A stretch of DNA of 64,000 nucleotides from Prosthecobacter dejongeii (GCF_014203045.1 NZ_JACHIF010000001.1:682001-746000), one strand, 5' to 3'; positions 53,393 through 61,677 are shown, counted from the first letter of the stretch. The notes: generated by a model from the sequence alone, not told the origin. Made by a program: numbers and translations.

Positions 53393-53554
53393 TCATTTCC
53401 CCAGCAACCACCCGACGAGATTCACAAAATCCGCCTCGGGGATCATTTGGCCAAACGCGGGCGGCATCAGAAACATGGGCATGACTTCATCCTTGGTTAG
53501 GTCAGCTTTTGAAACACAGTGCTCCTGGCCTGCGGCATCGGCGAGTAATGGCAT
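53393..53554 (-). pseudogene. C-terminal remnant of a haem-binding/PVC-type exported protein
   Basis: A 53-codon open stretch on the minus strand, starting at an ATG directly after an in-frame stop. Its translation (AGQEHCVSKADLTKDEVMPMF, then PPAFGQMIPEADFVNLVGWL) closely resembles the end of the haem-binding domains of PVC-bacterial dehydrogenases and DUF1549-associated proteins, whose C-termini read G-x-E-x-x-V-x-K-A-D-I ... MPP ... LSxxEVxDLVAYL. The upstream part of such a gene is absent. This is a deleted gene's tail. A stand-alone 53-residue protein is unlikely. Confidence 0.55.
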
Positions 53555-53638
53555 TCATCAGGAGAAAAGTATCCACTCTGGCGACCAAGCCACCTACGTC
53601 GCTGAGAGCAACAACCTTTGGTGAACGTTAATAAGTCC

Positions 53639-55483
53639 ATGCGTTTTTTGATTCTCGCTCTCACCCTGGCTTCTAGCGTTTTGGCATTCGCTCAAAACGG
53701 GCCCCGCATTGTCTTGGCAGGTGACTCCACAGTCGCCACGGTCACCCAGACCAAGAAGGATCGGCCGGACCTGGCAGGCTGGGGGCAGATGCTACACGAG
53801 TTCTTGCCGCAGGCCACCGTGGTCAATCATGCGCGGGGTGGAGCCAGTTCCAAAAGCTTTCGCAGTCTGGGTCTGTGGAACAAGGTCATCGCGGAAAACC
53901 CAGACTATGTTTTGATTCAGTTTGGTCATAACGATCAGCCCGGCAAAGGCGAACGCACCACGGATCCCAAAGGCGACTACCGGGATAATCTGCGCCGCTT
54001 CATCGAAGAAGTGCGCACCGCTGGTGGCCAGCCTGTACTCATCACATCCGTCGTGCGACGTGTGTATGAAAATGGCAAACTGGTTTCCACCCTCTGGCCT
54101 TATGTGGAGGCCGTGAAGGAGGTGGGCCAGCAGATGAAAGTGCCCGTCATTGATCTGCACCAGCGCAGCCTGTGGTTCGGCAATCAAATGGGCGAAAAGT
54201 TTTGCCTGCGTTATGCCCCGTCAGACACAGACCGCACCCACTTCAATAAAGAAGGAGCCCGCATGATCGCACGTCTCGTGGCGGAAGGTTTAGCACGTGA
54301 AGTTCCTGAACTGCGCCCTTACCTACAACTCCTGCCACCACCCCCAAAAGGGCTGCCTTATGAGGTGAAACTGGAGACGGTTACCAGCGGCTACGATGGC
54401 AAAACCTGCTGGGTGCATCCTCGTGCGGGTGCCATCCCGGGCCCCACTCCAACGGTGGTGATGACGATGCAAAAGCTTCTCCTCACGGGTAGCGACGTCT
54501 TCTTTGCTCTCAATGATTTACGCACGGATGATCTGGGGAGAACCTGGAGCCCGATCAAGCAACACGATCAAACGTTAGGCCGCCGCAACATGCCGGGGGA
54601 CATCATTGTGGCTGCTTGCGACTTCACCCCCAAATGGCATGCCAAGTCGGGCAAGCTGCTAGGCACGGGTCACACCGTTCACTACCAGAATGATAAAGTC
54701 ATGCATGACCAAAAGCGCGGCACCAGCTACGCCGTCTATGATGAAAAAAGCCACACTTGGTCCCCATGGGCCACGCTTGAAATGCCGAAGGAAGCTAAAT
54801 TCTTCAACTCAGGTGCGGGCTGTGTACAGCGCTTCGATCTGGAAAATGGCGACATTCTGCTGCCTGTTTATTTCAAGGGCCAAGGCGATAAGTATTACAG
54901 CGTCACCGTGCTTCGATGCAGCTTCGACGGGAAAACTTTAAAATGCCTCGGCCAAGGCAACGACCTCAAGCTGGAGTCAGGCCGTGGTGTGTATGAGCCA
55001 TCGCTTACCCACTATCAAGGCAAGTTTTACCTGACCCTCCGCAACGACACCGCCGCCTACGTCACCACCAGCACCGATGGCCTGAACTACGGCCCCATCC
55101 AGCCCTGGCAGTTCGAAGACGGCAGCGACCTGGGCAATTACAACACCCAGCAGCATTGGGTCACGCATAACCATGGATTGTATCTCGTTTACAACCGCAG
55201 AGGCTTGAACAACGACCACATCGTCCGCCACCGAGCCCCACTAGTGATGGCTCAGGTCAATCCTGACACGCTCAAAGTCATCCGCTCCACCGAGCGCATC
55301 CTGGTGCCCGAGCGCGGCGTGCGCCTGGGCAACTTCGCCGTCACCGAAGTCAGCGAAAACGAGACCTGGGTCACCGTGGCCGAGTGGATGCAAAACACGC
55401 CCCCAAACATCATCGTCCCACCCGAAAATGCCTTCGGTGCCGACAACAGCGTGTATGCGGCAAGGATCTTGTGGAAGAAGTAG
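53639..55483 (+). CDS. Exported GDSL/SGNH acetylesterase fused to a sialidase-like domain
   Basis: 614 residues from the ATG at 53639 with signal peptide MRFLILALTLASSVLAFAQ. Residues about 20-235 form a rhamnogalacturonan-acetylesterase-like SGNH hydrolase: block I GDST (AGDSTVATV), block II NHARGGASSKSF, block III QFGHNDQPG and block V DRTHFNKEG with the Asp-His pair. Residues about 245-614 have the six-bladed sialidase/BNR look (GRTWSP, KSHTWSPWATL, DGKTLKCLGQG, GRGVYEPSLTHY). Known sialidase-like folds hydrolyse or only bind sugars. The fusion suggests an enzyme that removes acetyl groups and then acts on or holds the same chain. Other polysaccharide-trimming genes are present in the window. 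Confidence 0.85.
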   Translation: MRFLILALTLASSVLAFAQNGPRIVLAGDSTVATVTQTKKDRPDLAGWGQMLHEFLPQATVVNHARGGASSKSFRSLGLWNKVIAENPDYVLIQFGHNDQPGKGERTTDPKGDYRDNLRRFIEEVRTAGGQPVLITSVVRRVYENGKLVSTLWPYVEAVKEVGQQMKVPVIDLHQRSLWFGNQMGEKFCLRYAPSDTDRTHFNKEGARMIARLVAEGLAREVPELRPYLQLLPPPPKGLPYEVKLETVTSGYDGKTCWVHPRAGAIPGPTPTVVMTMQKLLLTGSDVFFALNDLRTDDLGRTWSPIKQHDQTLGRRNMPGDIIVAACDFTPKWHAKSGKLLGTGHTVHYQNDKVMHDQKRGTSYAVYDEKSHTWSPWATLEMPKEAKFFNSGAGCVQRFDLENGDILLPVYFKGQGDKYYSVTVLRCSFDGKTLKCLGQGNDLKLESGRGVYEPSLTHYQGKFYLTLRNDTAAYVTTSTDGLNYGPIQPWQFEDGSDLGNYNTQQHWVTHNHGLYLVYNRRGLNNDHIVRHRAPLVMAQVNPDTLKVIRSTERILVPERGVRLGNFAVTEVSENETWVTVAEWMQNTPPNIIVPPENAFGADNSVYAARILWKK

Positions 55484-55570
55484 AGCGGTGGAGCTCGGAG
55501 GATTTCTCACAAAAGCCACAGCCCAGGAGTGAGACATCCTGACTGATGGCGATTTCATGGTCCCATTCTT

Positions 55571-55959
55571 CAGCCCGCAGGGCTACCCATGAATAGCCGG
55601 AGGTGCCGCGAGCCTCGGTGAGCCAACCTCCGGATGCGCACCGATAATGCCCTCCCAATCTGGGACAACCCGCAGGGTTGCCCGATCACCCCGCCTGTTG
55701 TTCAGCCCGCAGGGCTACCCATGAATAGCCGGAGGTGCCGCGAGCCTCGGCGAGCCAACCTCCGGATGCGCGCCGATAATGCCCTCCCAATCTGGGACAA
55801 CCCGCAGGGTTGCCCGATCACTCCGCCTGTTGTTCAGCCCGTAGGGCTACCCATGAATAGCCGGAGGTGCCGCGAGCCTCGGCGAGCCAACCTCCGGATG
55901 CGCGCCGATGAGGTCCTCCCAATCTGGGACAACCCGCAGGGTTGCCCGATCACTCCGCC
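55571..55959 (+). repeat. Three tandem copies of a 132-base repeat
   Basis: Copies start at 55571, 55703 and 55835, exactly 132 bases apart, differing at few positions. Each carries CAGCCCGCAGGGCTACCC, GAATAGCCGGAGGTGCCGCG, a second GC-rich arm and ACCCGCAGGGTTGCCC. The arms are partly palindromic, so the units fold into hairpins like REP/BIME elements. They lie just past the Y1 transposase gene's 3' end, and an inverted partial copy lies on its other side at 56593-56654. Confidence 0.85.
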
Positions 55960-55974
55960 TCATCCCTCAGCCCA

Positions 55975-56451
55975 CTACCCTTCATTGTCACGGTCATGAA
56001 TAGCTAAACCAACTTCAGACAAGAGACGCTCGTACTCCTGCCGAAACGTCTCTTCACGATGATGGGCTTCTTGATTCCGAATATAGTCAATCAAGGCCGA
56101 TTTCTGCTCCAACGAACAAGTAAAGGCACCATAACCTTCTTGCCAATAAGTGAAATTGGGAAATACCTTTTGGCCCTTGATCCAGGCTGATGATGCCGTT
56201 TTGACTTCTTTGACCAGATCCGAAAGAGCCACACTGGGATGAAGACTGATCAGCATGTGCAGATGATCTTCCACTCCTCCGATCCGATAGAGATGGCATT
56301 GGCGATTTTTCAGCACGCCCCAGATGAAACGAAACAGCTCATCGCGACGAGCTTGGTCAAGCACTCGCTCGCGATGTTTGGTCGCAAAGACAATATGATA
56401 AAGAATCTGGGTGTAGGTAGCCACGTGCCGTGGTAAAAAGAAATGACACAC
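55975..56451 (-). mobile_element. IS200/IS605-like Y1 transposase, REP-associated (RAYT) type
   Basis: 158 residues from a GTG at 56451. It is a Y1 HUH transposase: the HUH pair is in GGVEDHLHMLISL and the catalytic tyrosine in ALIDYIRNQEAHHREE. YHIVFATKHRERV and FTYWQEGYGAFTCS are typical of the REP-associated transposase subgroup. There is no TnpB/IscB accessory gene. Repeats with palindromic arms flank it on both sides, as with RAYT genes that mobilise or process REP elements by single-strand cleavage. The gene is less GC-rich than its surroundings. The frame is intact, so it may still be active. Confidence 0.85.
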
Positions 56452-56545
56452 CCGTTTTAAAGGTCAAAGTGTTCTAGGAGGAGCTAAGCCCCTTGAGGAA
56501 TTCAGACCAGTAGGGGTAACTTCATGAAATGAGCAGGTGATGGGC

Positions 56546-56560
56546 CTACCCTCCGGGTAG
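56546..56560. repeat. REP-like hairpin upstream of the Y1 transposase
   Basis: CTACCC (56546-56551), loop TCC, GGGTAG (56555-56560): a perfect 6-base stem. The CTACCC/GGGTAG arms match those in the 132-base repeats (GGGCTACCC). It sits about 95 bases beyond the transposase start, in the 290-base gap up to rnhA. Confidence 0.55.
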
Positions 56561-56592
56561 CCTCGGGATAGCAGGATCATGATTCAATACCA

Positions 56593-56654
56593 GAGGTTAG
56601 CTCGCCAAAGCTCGCTTCACCTCCGGCTATTTATGGAGAGCCCTACGGGCTCAG
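56593..56654 (-). repeat. Inverted partial copy of the 132-base repeat
   Basis: Read on the minus strand, this stretch gives AGCCCGTAGGGCT, then CATAAATAGCCGGAGGTGAA and GCGAGCTTTGGCGAGCTAACC, which follows the order of the 132-base unit (CAGCCCGTAGGGCTACCCAT, GAATAGCCGGAGGTGCCGCG, GAGCCTCGGCGAGCCAACC). It is diverged and inverted relative to the three tandem copies, so the transposase gene is bracketed by opposed repeats. Confidence 0.7.
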
Positions 56655-56741
56655 GGAAATCTGAAGAGTGCGTTGGAGTTAGTGACTCCATAACGCCCGT
56701 GATTGTGAACCTGAGAGGGCATGAACCCCTCCCCTTTTCGT

Positions 56742-57233
56742 TTAAAGCAACGATGCAGGTTTCGCCTTCGCCAGTTCATACCCCTCATCGGCCTGAAGCC
56801 CACCGGATTTAGAAGCAGCGACGGCGAGTTCGTCACAGCGGTTGTTGCCCGCGTTGGAAGCATGGCCTTTCACCCAGCGAATGGTCACCTTGTGTTTTTC
56901 CAGAGCTTTCAAGGCGCGATCCCAGAGGTCGGCATTCACCGCAGGTTGCTTGTCCGCCTTCACCCAGCCCCGAGCTTTCCAGCTCTTAGCCCAGCCCTTT
57001 TGCACCGTATCCACGACGTATTTGGAATCGGAAAAAAGCGTGACCGTGCAGGGGCGATTCAGCAGCTCCAGGCCCTTGATGAGAGCCATCAGCTCCATGC
57101 GATTGTTCGTCGTGCGACGATAACCCTCAGAAAGTTCCTTGGTGTGCGCGCCCGCCTGCAGCAACACCCCATAGCCACCTGGGCCCGGATTGCCGCTACA
57201 TGCGCCATCAGTGTAAATAGTAACGGAAGTCAT
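56742..57233 (-). CDS. rnhA: Ribonuclease HI
   Basis: 163 residues from the ATG at 57233; a longer frame to 57317 has no family similarity. The four catalytic acids are Asp9 (YTDGACSGNPGPGGYG), Glu47 (NRMELMA), Asp69 (FSDSKYVVD) and Asp134 (RCDELA), and the basic loop WAKSWKARGW is present. It cuts the RNA strand of RNA-DNA hybrids, for example at replication primers and R-loops. The last residues (GGLQADEGYELAKAK) are an ordinary short tail. The gene lies 28 bases downstream of the GNAT gene on the same strand and may share its transcript, although its housekeeping role is unrelated to lipid genes. The gap below it holds the REP-like repeats. Confidence 0.95.
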   Translation of the reverse strand: MTSVTIYTDGACSGNPGPGGYGVLLQAGAHTKELSEGYRRTTNNRMELMALIKGLELLNRPCTVTLFSDSKYVVDTVQKGWAKSWKARGWVKADKQPAVNADLWDRALKALEKHKVTIRWVKGHASNAGNNRCDELAVAASKSGGLQADEGYELAKAKPASLL

Positions 57234-57261
57234 GTCGAAAAAGAAAGTGAAGACGGCGCCG

Positions 57262-58194
57262 TCAGATCTCAGCTGTGTCCACCCACCAGTCATAGCCAGC
57301 TTTAATCCGATGACCATAAATTGTGGCTGGAGCTTCTTCCACTTTCAGATCTTTGAGGTAAAGCCGCAGGACTGCCATTTGAGACCGGGGGACGGCGGTG
57401 AAAACGGCGGGCATTTGTTGCAGTGCGGCTTCCTGAACGGCCCTCCGAATCGTCTCGGCACCCTGCTGGGCAGTGTCAAAATACAACCCGGAAAGGTGGG
57501 CAGAGACCATCTCCACACCGCTATCAGACCATAGCTGCTTACTCAGTCGGGTATCTTCAAGCAGACCGCGCATTTTCCCTCCTTCATCCAAGATCGGCAC
57601 GGGTGGCATCTGAGAACGCAGTCCGGAGCGCCCGCCTGTTACGATGCAAGCCGGAGGGCCTGGACATGTTTTCTCCACTGCATGGCCCGCTTTGGCCTCA
57701 GTATTTTGCAATGAAGAAAGACGGAGCACCACAATCTCGGCCACTTTTTCAAAGAGTGGAATCCCCACTCTCCCTGTATAGCTAATAGGCAGGCGGCCAG
57801 TGCCGTTCATGACGATGCCATAACAGCTTCGCGACTTGCTCCGTTCGATCTGCCGCCGCGCCTCATTCATCAGCAGCGCGAGCACACGACTGCCACGCGC
57901 CTGCGGGCTGATTTTGAGATCGCACAGGTAATGGGCCAACTGCGTCATCGGGCATTCACCCTGCCAATGCAGCCAGCGCTGCACCCGCGCCAGAGTGCCT
58001 ATGACCTCCCCTTCGCGCTCGACAACAAGCAAAGTCGCTGGTCCCATGGCGGTAAAAAATGGCAGATACGCCCGGCCATGGGAGATGGAGAAGTGGCCGC
58101 TGTCCCCTAGAGGATATCGGAACTGCCCCTCGAATCTCTCCAGCGCCTCACCCATCCATCTAGGCGGCGGCTCGGAATAGCAGTGCAGAGTCAT
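57262..58194 (-). CDS. GNAT-fold acyltransferase-like protein, last of the lipid cluster
   Basis: 310 residues. The GNAT core lies in the first half: LLVVEREGEVIGTLARVQRW, then a YLCDLKISPQARGSRVLALLMNEARRQIE stretch (in parts) with the R/Q-x-x-G-x-G/S acetyl-CoA loop (QARGSRV). The second half is a separate, weakly conserved domain (MPAVFTAVPRSQMAVLRL, ending AGYDWWVDTAEI). It may be a double-GNAT protein with an inactive second half. Its start overlaps the DUF3419 stop by four bases (ATGA, 58191-58194). In the setting of that cluster it could N- or O-acylate a lipid head group, which is inference only. The base composition is slightly lower in GC than the genes above it. Confidence 0.65.
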   Translation of the reverse strand: MTLHCYSEPPPRWMGEALERFEGQFRYPLGDSGHFSISHGRAYLPFFTAMGPATLLVVEREGEVIGTLARVQRWLHWQGECPMTQLAHYLCDLKISPQARGSRVLALLMNEARRQIERSKSRSCYGIVMNGTGRLPISYTGRVGIPLFEKVAEIVVLRLSSLQNTEAKAGHAVEKTCPGPPACIVTGGRSGLRSQMPPVPILDEGGKMRGLLEDTRLSKQLWSDSGVEMVSAHLSGLYFDTAQQGAETIRRAVQEAALQQMPAVFTAVPRSQMAVLRLYLKDLKVEEAPATIYGHRIKAGYDWWVDTAEI

Positions 58195-59219
58195 AGTCGG
58201 GTGCCAACCAAGATGCGGGGATAGAAAAAACTGCGGTCTCGTTTTTCCATGGCTTCCCCCTGGGCTCGATCCCAGCGGATTCCATCGACCAACGTCTCTA
58301 TTTCGAGCGTGGAGTTAAGCTGGCGAATGATAAGACGCGCGCCCGGCTTCATCACCCGCGCTGCCGCTGCAAGGGTCTGCGCCGCATGGGCGGGGGGAAG
58401 CCAGTCGAGGATGTTGGAAAGGTGCACTAGGTCCGCACTCGCAGGCGGAAGGTCATCCAGGACTTCCTGCATACGACCTTGATGCCAGACGATTTCTGCT
58501 TGCAGCGGCTCGGTGGATCTTAACCAGTCATAAGGACAGCCTGGGGCAAAACGTCCGCCATACATCTGGTGCAAAAAGGGATTGGTTGCGGCATCGGCAC
58601 GGCTCAGTGCCACCCGTGTGCGCCAGGCGAAATGTTCATGAAAAGGCAGACGCGGATTTTGAGTGGCCTCCTGGCCAAAAAGGGCCACCAGATTGGCCAG
58701 GGACATCACCTTCGCCAAGGCTTCATCCAAACCGTTTTGGTTTATTGACACGCCCGGGGGTAGAGCCTGACGCAGTGTGGCAAAGCAGCGTTCATACCTT
58801 CCCAAATGATCCGGCCCATGCTCGGACACCAAGGACGGAGGACCGAAGACATCCGCGGGTAAATCCAGAATCTCCAGCCGAGGAAGCAACGCTTCTTCAC
58901 GTTCTAGTGCTGGCAAAGGCGCATGGCCTAACAGATTGCATGATACCATGGCCGATTCATGGGTGGCAAGATGAGCCTTGAACCGTGCTAAGGCCAACTG
59001 GGCGGGATTCACATCAACCGCATGGATGCGGGCCAGTGGCAGGCGCGCGAGCTGGATCAATGTTTCACCACCAGAAGCAATCATGACGACGGTGGCATTT
59101 TCAGGCAAAGCCGTGGCTAGCTCCACATCCAGCGCGGGATCTTCCCGCACCTGGGCAAAGGCCAGAGGCAACTTGGCGGCCTCAAGAGCCCAGGGATCGG
59201 CGGGGGGCAGGTCGTTCAT
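58191..59219 (-). CDS. DUF3419-family protein, BtaA-like aminocarboxypropyl transferase
   Basis: 342 residues from the ATG at 59219, which avoids a longer overlap with the upstream gene. The SAM-binding block is VVMIASGGETLIQLA with VDVNPAQLALARFKAHL, the form used by DUF3419/BtaA proteins. BtaA transfers the 3-amino-3-carboxypropyl group of SAM to diacylglycerol in the first step of betaine-lipid synthesis. Conserved C-terminal elements are PYDWLRST, VHLSNILDWLPP and RLIIRQLNS. The BtaB N-methyltransferase normally needed for betaine lipids is not adjacent. It starts inside the PAP2 gene (38-base overlap) and ends in the GNAT gene start. The family call is good; the head-group chemistry is inferred. 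Confidence 0.75.
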   Translation of the reverse strand: MNDLPPADPWALEAAKLPLAFAQVREDPALDVELATALPENATVVMIASGGETLIQLARLPLARIHAVDVNPAQLALARFKAHLATHESAMVSCNLLGHAPLPALEREEALLPRLEILDLPADVFGPPSLVSEHGPDHLGRYERCFATLRQALPPGVSINQNGLDEALAKVMSLANLVALFGQEATQNPRLPFHEHFAWRTRVALSRADAATNPFLHQMYGGRFAPGCPYDWLRSTEPLQAEIVWHQGRMQEVLDDLPPASADLVHLSNILDWLPPAHAAQTLAAAARVMKPGARLIIRQLNSTLEIETLVDGIRWDRAQGEAMEKRDRSFFYPRILVGTRL

Positions 59220-60012
59220 GGCAGATCTGAAGGATAAGGAAGAGCAGCAGGCTGGCGAGCAAATCCACAGCATAATGCAGCCTAAGAGCGACGGTGGCCA
59301 CCATCATGAGAGCAGAGGGGGCCAGCATGGCCCAGAAGCGAGCGCGGAAGTGCGCCCAGTCCCAGGCCAGCAGCGTGAGCGTGATGAGTAAATGTAGGCT
59401 TGGAAACGCATCGTATCTGGCGGCCATCATGCTATTGATCTGCTGGTTCCAGGCAGTGAGCACCCCACCTTTGACCGGCTCTGAAAAGAGCTCAGGAAAA
59501 GCGACGGCGGGAGGCGCAGCGGGGTACAATAGATAACCAACAAATCCGAGGCCAAAGGCGGCGAACAAAGGTGCGCTGATCTGGCTACGCCAAGACGGAT
59601 CGCGCCACAGGGCATCCAACAACACCCAGTGTAGGTAAAGGTGGTAACTCAAGTACCCGAAACTCAGTTCTTCGTTTGCCCACAGGGCCAGACGCCCCTG
59701 CCATGAGATGGCAGGTGATGACCCAAACATTGCAGCATCCGCTTCCAGCAGCTCCCGATGCCGCAGTGGAATACCCAGCACCTCTACCAGAGTGGAGGAG
59801 CTAGCATAAAAGGCCCAAGCCACTAAATAGCTACCGACCAGCCGCATGCGGTCACCGCTTTGCGTCCTCCACAACAAGACAGCATAGGCCACCATTCCAC
59901 ACACTGCACTTATAGTTAGGCCATGCACGCCTTTCACCCAAAACAGGGCAGCCAGGACACCGGAGCCGAGAACCAAGAACAGAAACTCATGTCTAGCTGG
60001 GACTGGTCTCAT
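59182..60012 (-). CDS. PAP2-family membrane phosphatase or head-group transferase
   Basis: 276-residue integral membrane protein with about six spans. Catalytic motifs are YDAFPSLHL (residues 200-208; the PSxH motif with His207) and LHYAVD (245-250; His246, Asp250). A YPAAPPAV segment near 163-170 is typical of the PAP2_3 branch, which includes inositolphosphorylceramide synthases and other lipid phosphotransferases. It could dephosphorylate phosphatidic acid to diacylglycerol, the substrate for BtaA-like enzymes, or exchange a head group. Its start overlaps the stop of the desaturase gene by four bases (60009-60012) and its 3' end overlaps the DUF3419 gene by 38 bases. Confidence 0.82.
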   Translation of the reverse strand: MRPVPARHEFLFLVLGSGVLAALFWVKGVHGLTISAVCGMVAYAVLLWRTQSGDRMRLVGSYLVAWAFYASSSTLVEVLGIPLRHRELLEADAAMFGSSPAISWQGRLALWANEELSFGYLSYHLYLHWVLLDALWRDPSWRSQISAPLFAAFGLGFVGYLLYPAAPPAVAFPELFSEPVKGGVLTAWNQQINSMMAARYDAFPSLHLLITLTLLAWDWAHFRARFWAMLAPSALMMVATVALRLHYAVDLLASLLLFLILQICHERPAPRRSLGS

Positions 60013-60956
60013 ACCCGAGGCTCCACTTTTTGCTTCGGACCCAGCGGGCTACGCCGGAGGCTACCAGTGACGAACTCCTGCACAAATGCCCAGTAGGAGC
60101 GGATAAAGGGTGCACCCTGCTCCTTCAGTGGCTGTTTCAGCGCCTCATGCACCTGCGGTAGATGATGCCACGGCACACCGGGGTAGAGGTGATGCTCCAG
60201 GTGGTAGTTTTCATTGCACATGAAGAAACGAACGATGGGATAAGTGAGAATGGTGCGCGTGCCGCGCACCTCATCATCCGCATGTTCCAGTAGCGTGTGC
60301 TGGCTCATGCCGCGGATATTGACCATGGTATTGATGAAAAGCATGGGGATGAACCAGCCATGCCACAACCACCGAGCGGGCAGCCATTCCAAAGCCAGCC
60401 AGATGAGCATGAGAGTGGCTGCGACTTCCGCTAAGATACCCACCCGATCACGCCTCGTGCCATGCCTGAAACCGAGAATCGGAATCGCAGTGATGTAAAT
60501 GGGATATCCGATGAGCAGCCGCAGCCAGTTCATGATGAACACCAACCAAGTCCAGCGGGTGTAGCTAGCGTAGTGATCAGGATCATTTTCCTCCCCCAGG
60601 TGCTGATGATGGCGCAGGTGCAGCACACGGTAGGCGCTGAAGTTTTGAAGCACAGGAATGGCGCACAAGGAACCGCCCATAGCATTCAAGAAACGACGAT
60701 GAGAAAGCGTACCATGCACAGCCTCATGGGTAAACAGGCTAACACCATGCAGGGAGGCCGCCGCGAGAAGATACAGCGGCACCAGCAGCAGCCACTGCCA
60801 CCCGTGCGTGACTTGCGCCGCAGCCGTGCAGGCAGTCCAGGCCGCCGCGCCATACAGCCCGGCGAAGATGAAAAGGCGCAGCACATGCTGGCCAGCAGCC
60901 CGCGTGTGGCAGAGGCGCAGGAGCTCAGGCGGCAGCGTGGGCGGTGGCAGGCTCAT
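60009..60956 (-). CDS. Membrane fatty-acid desaturase-like protein
   Basis: 315 residues from the ATG at 60956; an ATG at 61013 is longer. Three histidine boxes are in the correct order for membrane di-iron desaturases: HEAVH (77-81), HLRHHQH (113-119) and HLEHH near residue 262. There are four predicted spans between them. It introduces a double bond, or hydroxylates, an acyl chain while it is attached to a lipid. Its stop overlaps the PAP2 gene start by four bases (ATGA), and its start lies within the end of the oxidase gene (32-base overlap). Tight packing of these genes is strong evidence of a shared pathway. Other members of the superfamily include hydroxylases and ketolases, so the exact reaction is not known. 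Confidence 0.83.
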   Translation of the reverse strand: MSLPPPTLPPELLRLCHTRAAGQHVLRLFIFAGLYGAAAWTACTAAAQVTHGWQWLLLVPLYLLAAASLHGVSLFTHEAVHGTLSHRRFLNAMGGSLCAIPVLQNFSAYRVLHLRHHQHLGEENDPDHYASYTRWTWLVFIMNWLRLLIGYPIYITAIPILGFRHGTRRDRVGILAEVAATLMLIWLALEWLPARWLWHGWFIPMLFINTMVNIRGMSQHTLLEHADDEVRGTRTILTYPIVRFFMCNENYHLEHHLYPGVPWHHLPQVHEALKQPLKEQGAPFIRSYWAFVQEFVTGSLRRSPLGPKQKVEPRV

Positions 60957-61677
60957 GAGGGCGGGTAGGTTGGGCTTCCTCCAAAAGATCCTCATAGAGG
61001 CGATTAAAGACATGCAGGCCCAGCTTCACGCCATCCTGTACAGCGGCGCGGTTCTCGCCCCCACGATCCCATGATCCTGCGACGATCTGGAAAAAATCCG
61101 CTGCATGGCGCTGGTCAATCTCTGCATGGAGCTTGTAGTGAACAAGGTCCTCAAAAGCAATCCACCCCTGCTTCACCACCTGCTCACCTATGAGAGCGGA
61201 GATGTCTGCAAAAGTGTGTTCGATGACGCCCAGACACCCGAAGGCGACTTCGATGGGCTCCATGAGGCAGGTCCCCATCAGGCTGGTGTTAAAGGCCCGG
61301 ACGGCGGGCCCTTCCCGCAGCCGTCGCACCTCCTCGCGAGACACACCAAGGGTGGCCAAAAATTGCTGGAAGCTCATGTCATGCGCCAGTCTAGGGTCAA
61401 AGCCTGCTGGGCTTTCCCCCTCATCTCCATCCTCAAAACCATGTTCCTCAGAAAGATTGTGGATGAGCCCCTGGCGCAGCGCAGAGCTTGGCATGCGCGC
61501 CGTCAGTGCCGCCATGGGCCGGGAGAAATAGCGCACGGCAAAAAAGAACTGCTGTTGCGTTTCCCGGAATACCTCGCGATCCAGCTGCCCCTCACGCAAG
61601 GCCGTGAAGTAGAGGTTTTGTAGCAGGGGATGCGTATTCGCCTCGGCCACTACCCAGCGGATAAGTTCATGATTCAT
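60925..61677 (-). CDS. Haem-oxygenase-like iron oxidase (HDO/TenA-like fold)
   Basis: 250 residues from the ATG at 61677; 61722 is a longer in-frame start. All-helical, no signal peptide. It carries H-x-x-x-D-x-x-H (His184, Asp188, His191; YKLHAEIDQRHAADFF), the metal-binding pattern of CADD and other HDO enzymes, and acidic NLSEEHG at residues 74-80. HDO enzymes use non-haem iron and O2 for unusual reactions, such as the decarboxylation of medium-chain fatty acids to 1-alkenes by UndA, or N-oxygenation. Beside a desaturase and PAP2 it may act on a fatty acyl chain. The overlap with the desaturase is 32 bases. Confidence 0.75.
   Translation of the reverse strand: MNHELIRWVVAEANTHPLLQNLYFTALREGQLDREVFRETQQQFFFAVRYFSRPMAALTARMPSSALRQGLIHNLSEEHGFEDGDEGESPAGFDPRLAHDMSFQQFLATLGVSREEVRRLREGPAVRAFNTSLMGTCLMEPIEVAFGCLGVIEHTFADISALIGEQVVKQGWIAFEDLVHYKLHAEIDQRHAADFFQIVAGSWDRGGENRAAVQDGVKLGLHVFNRLYEDLLEEAQPTRPHEPATAHAAA

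Noticed and set aside
55634-55999. 121-codon open frame with repeated peptides (GLPMNSRRCREPRRANLRM)
   Set aside because: It is a translation of the 132-base tandem DNA repeats; the protein repeat follows from the DNA period being divisible by three.
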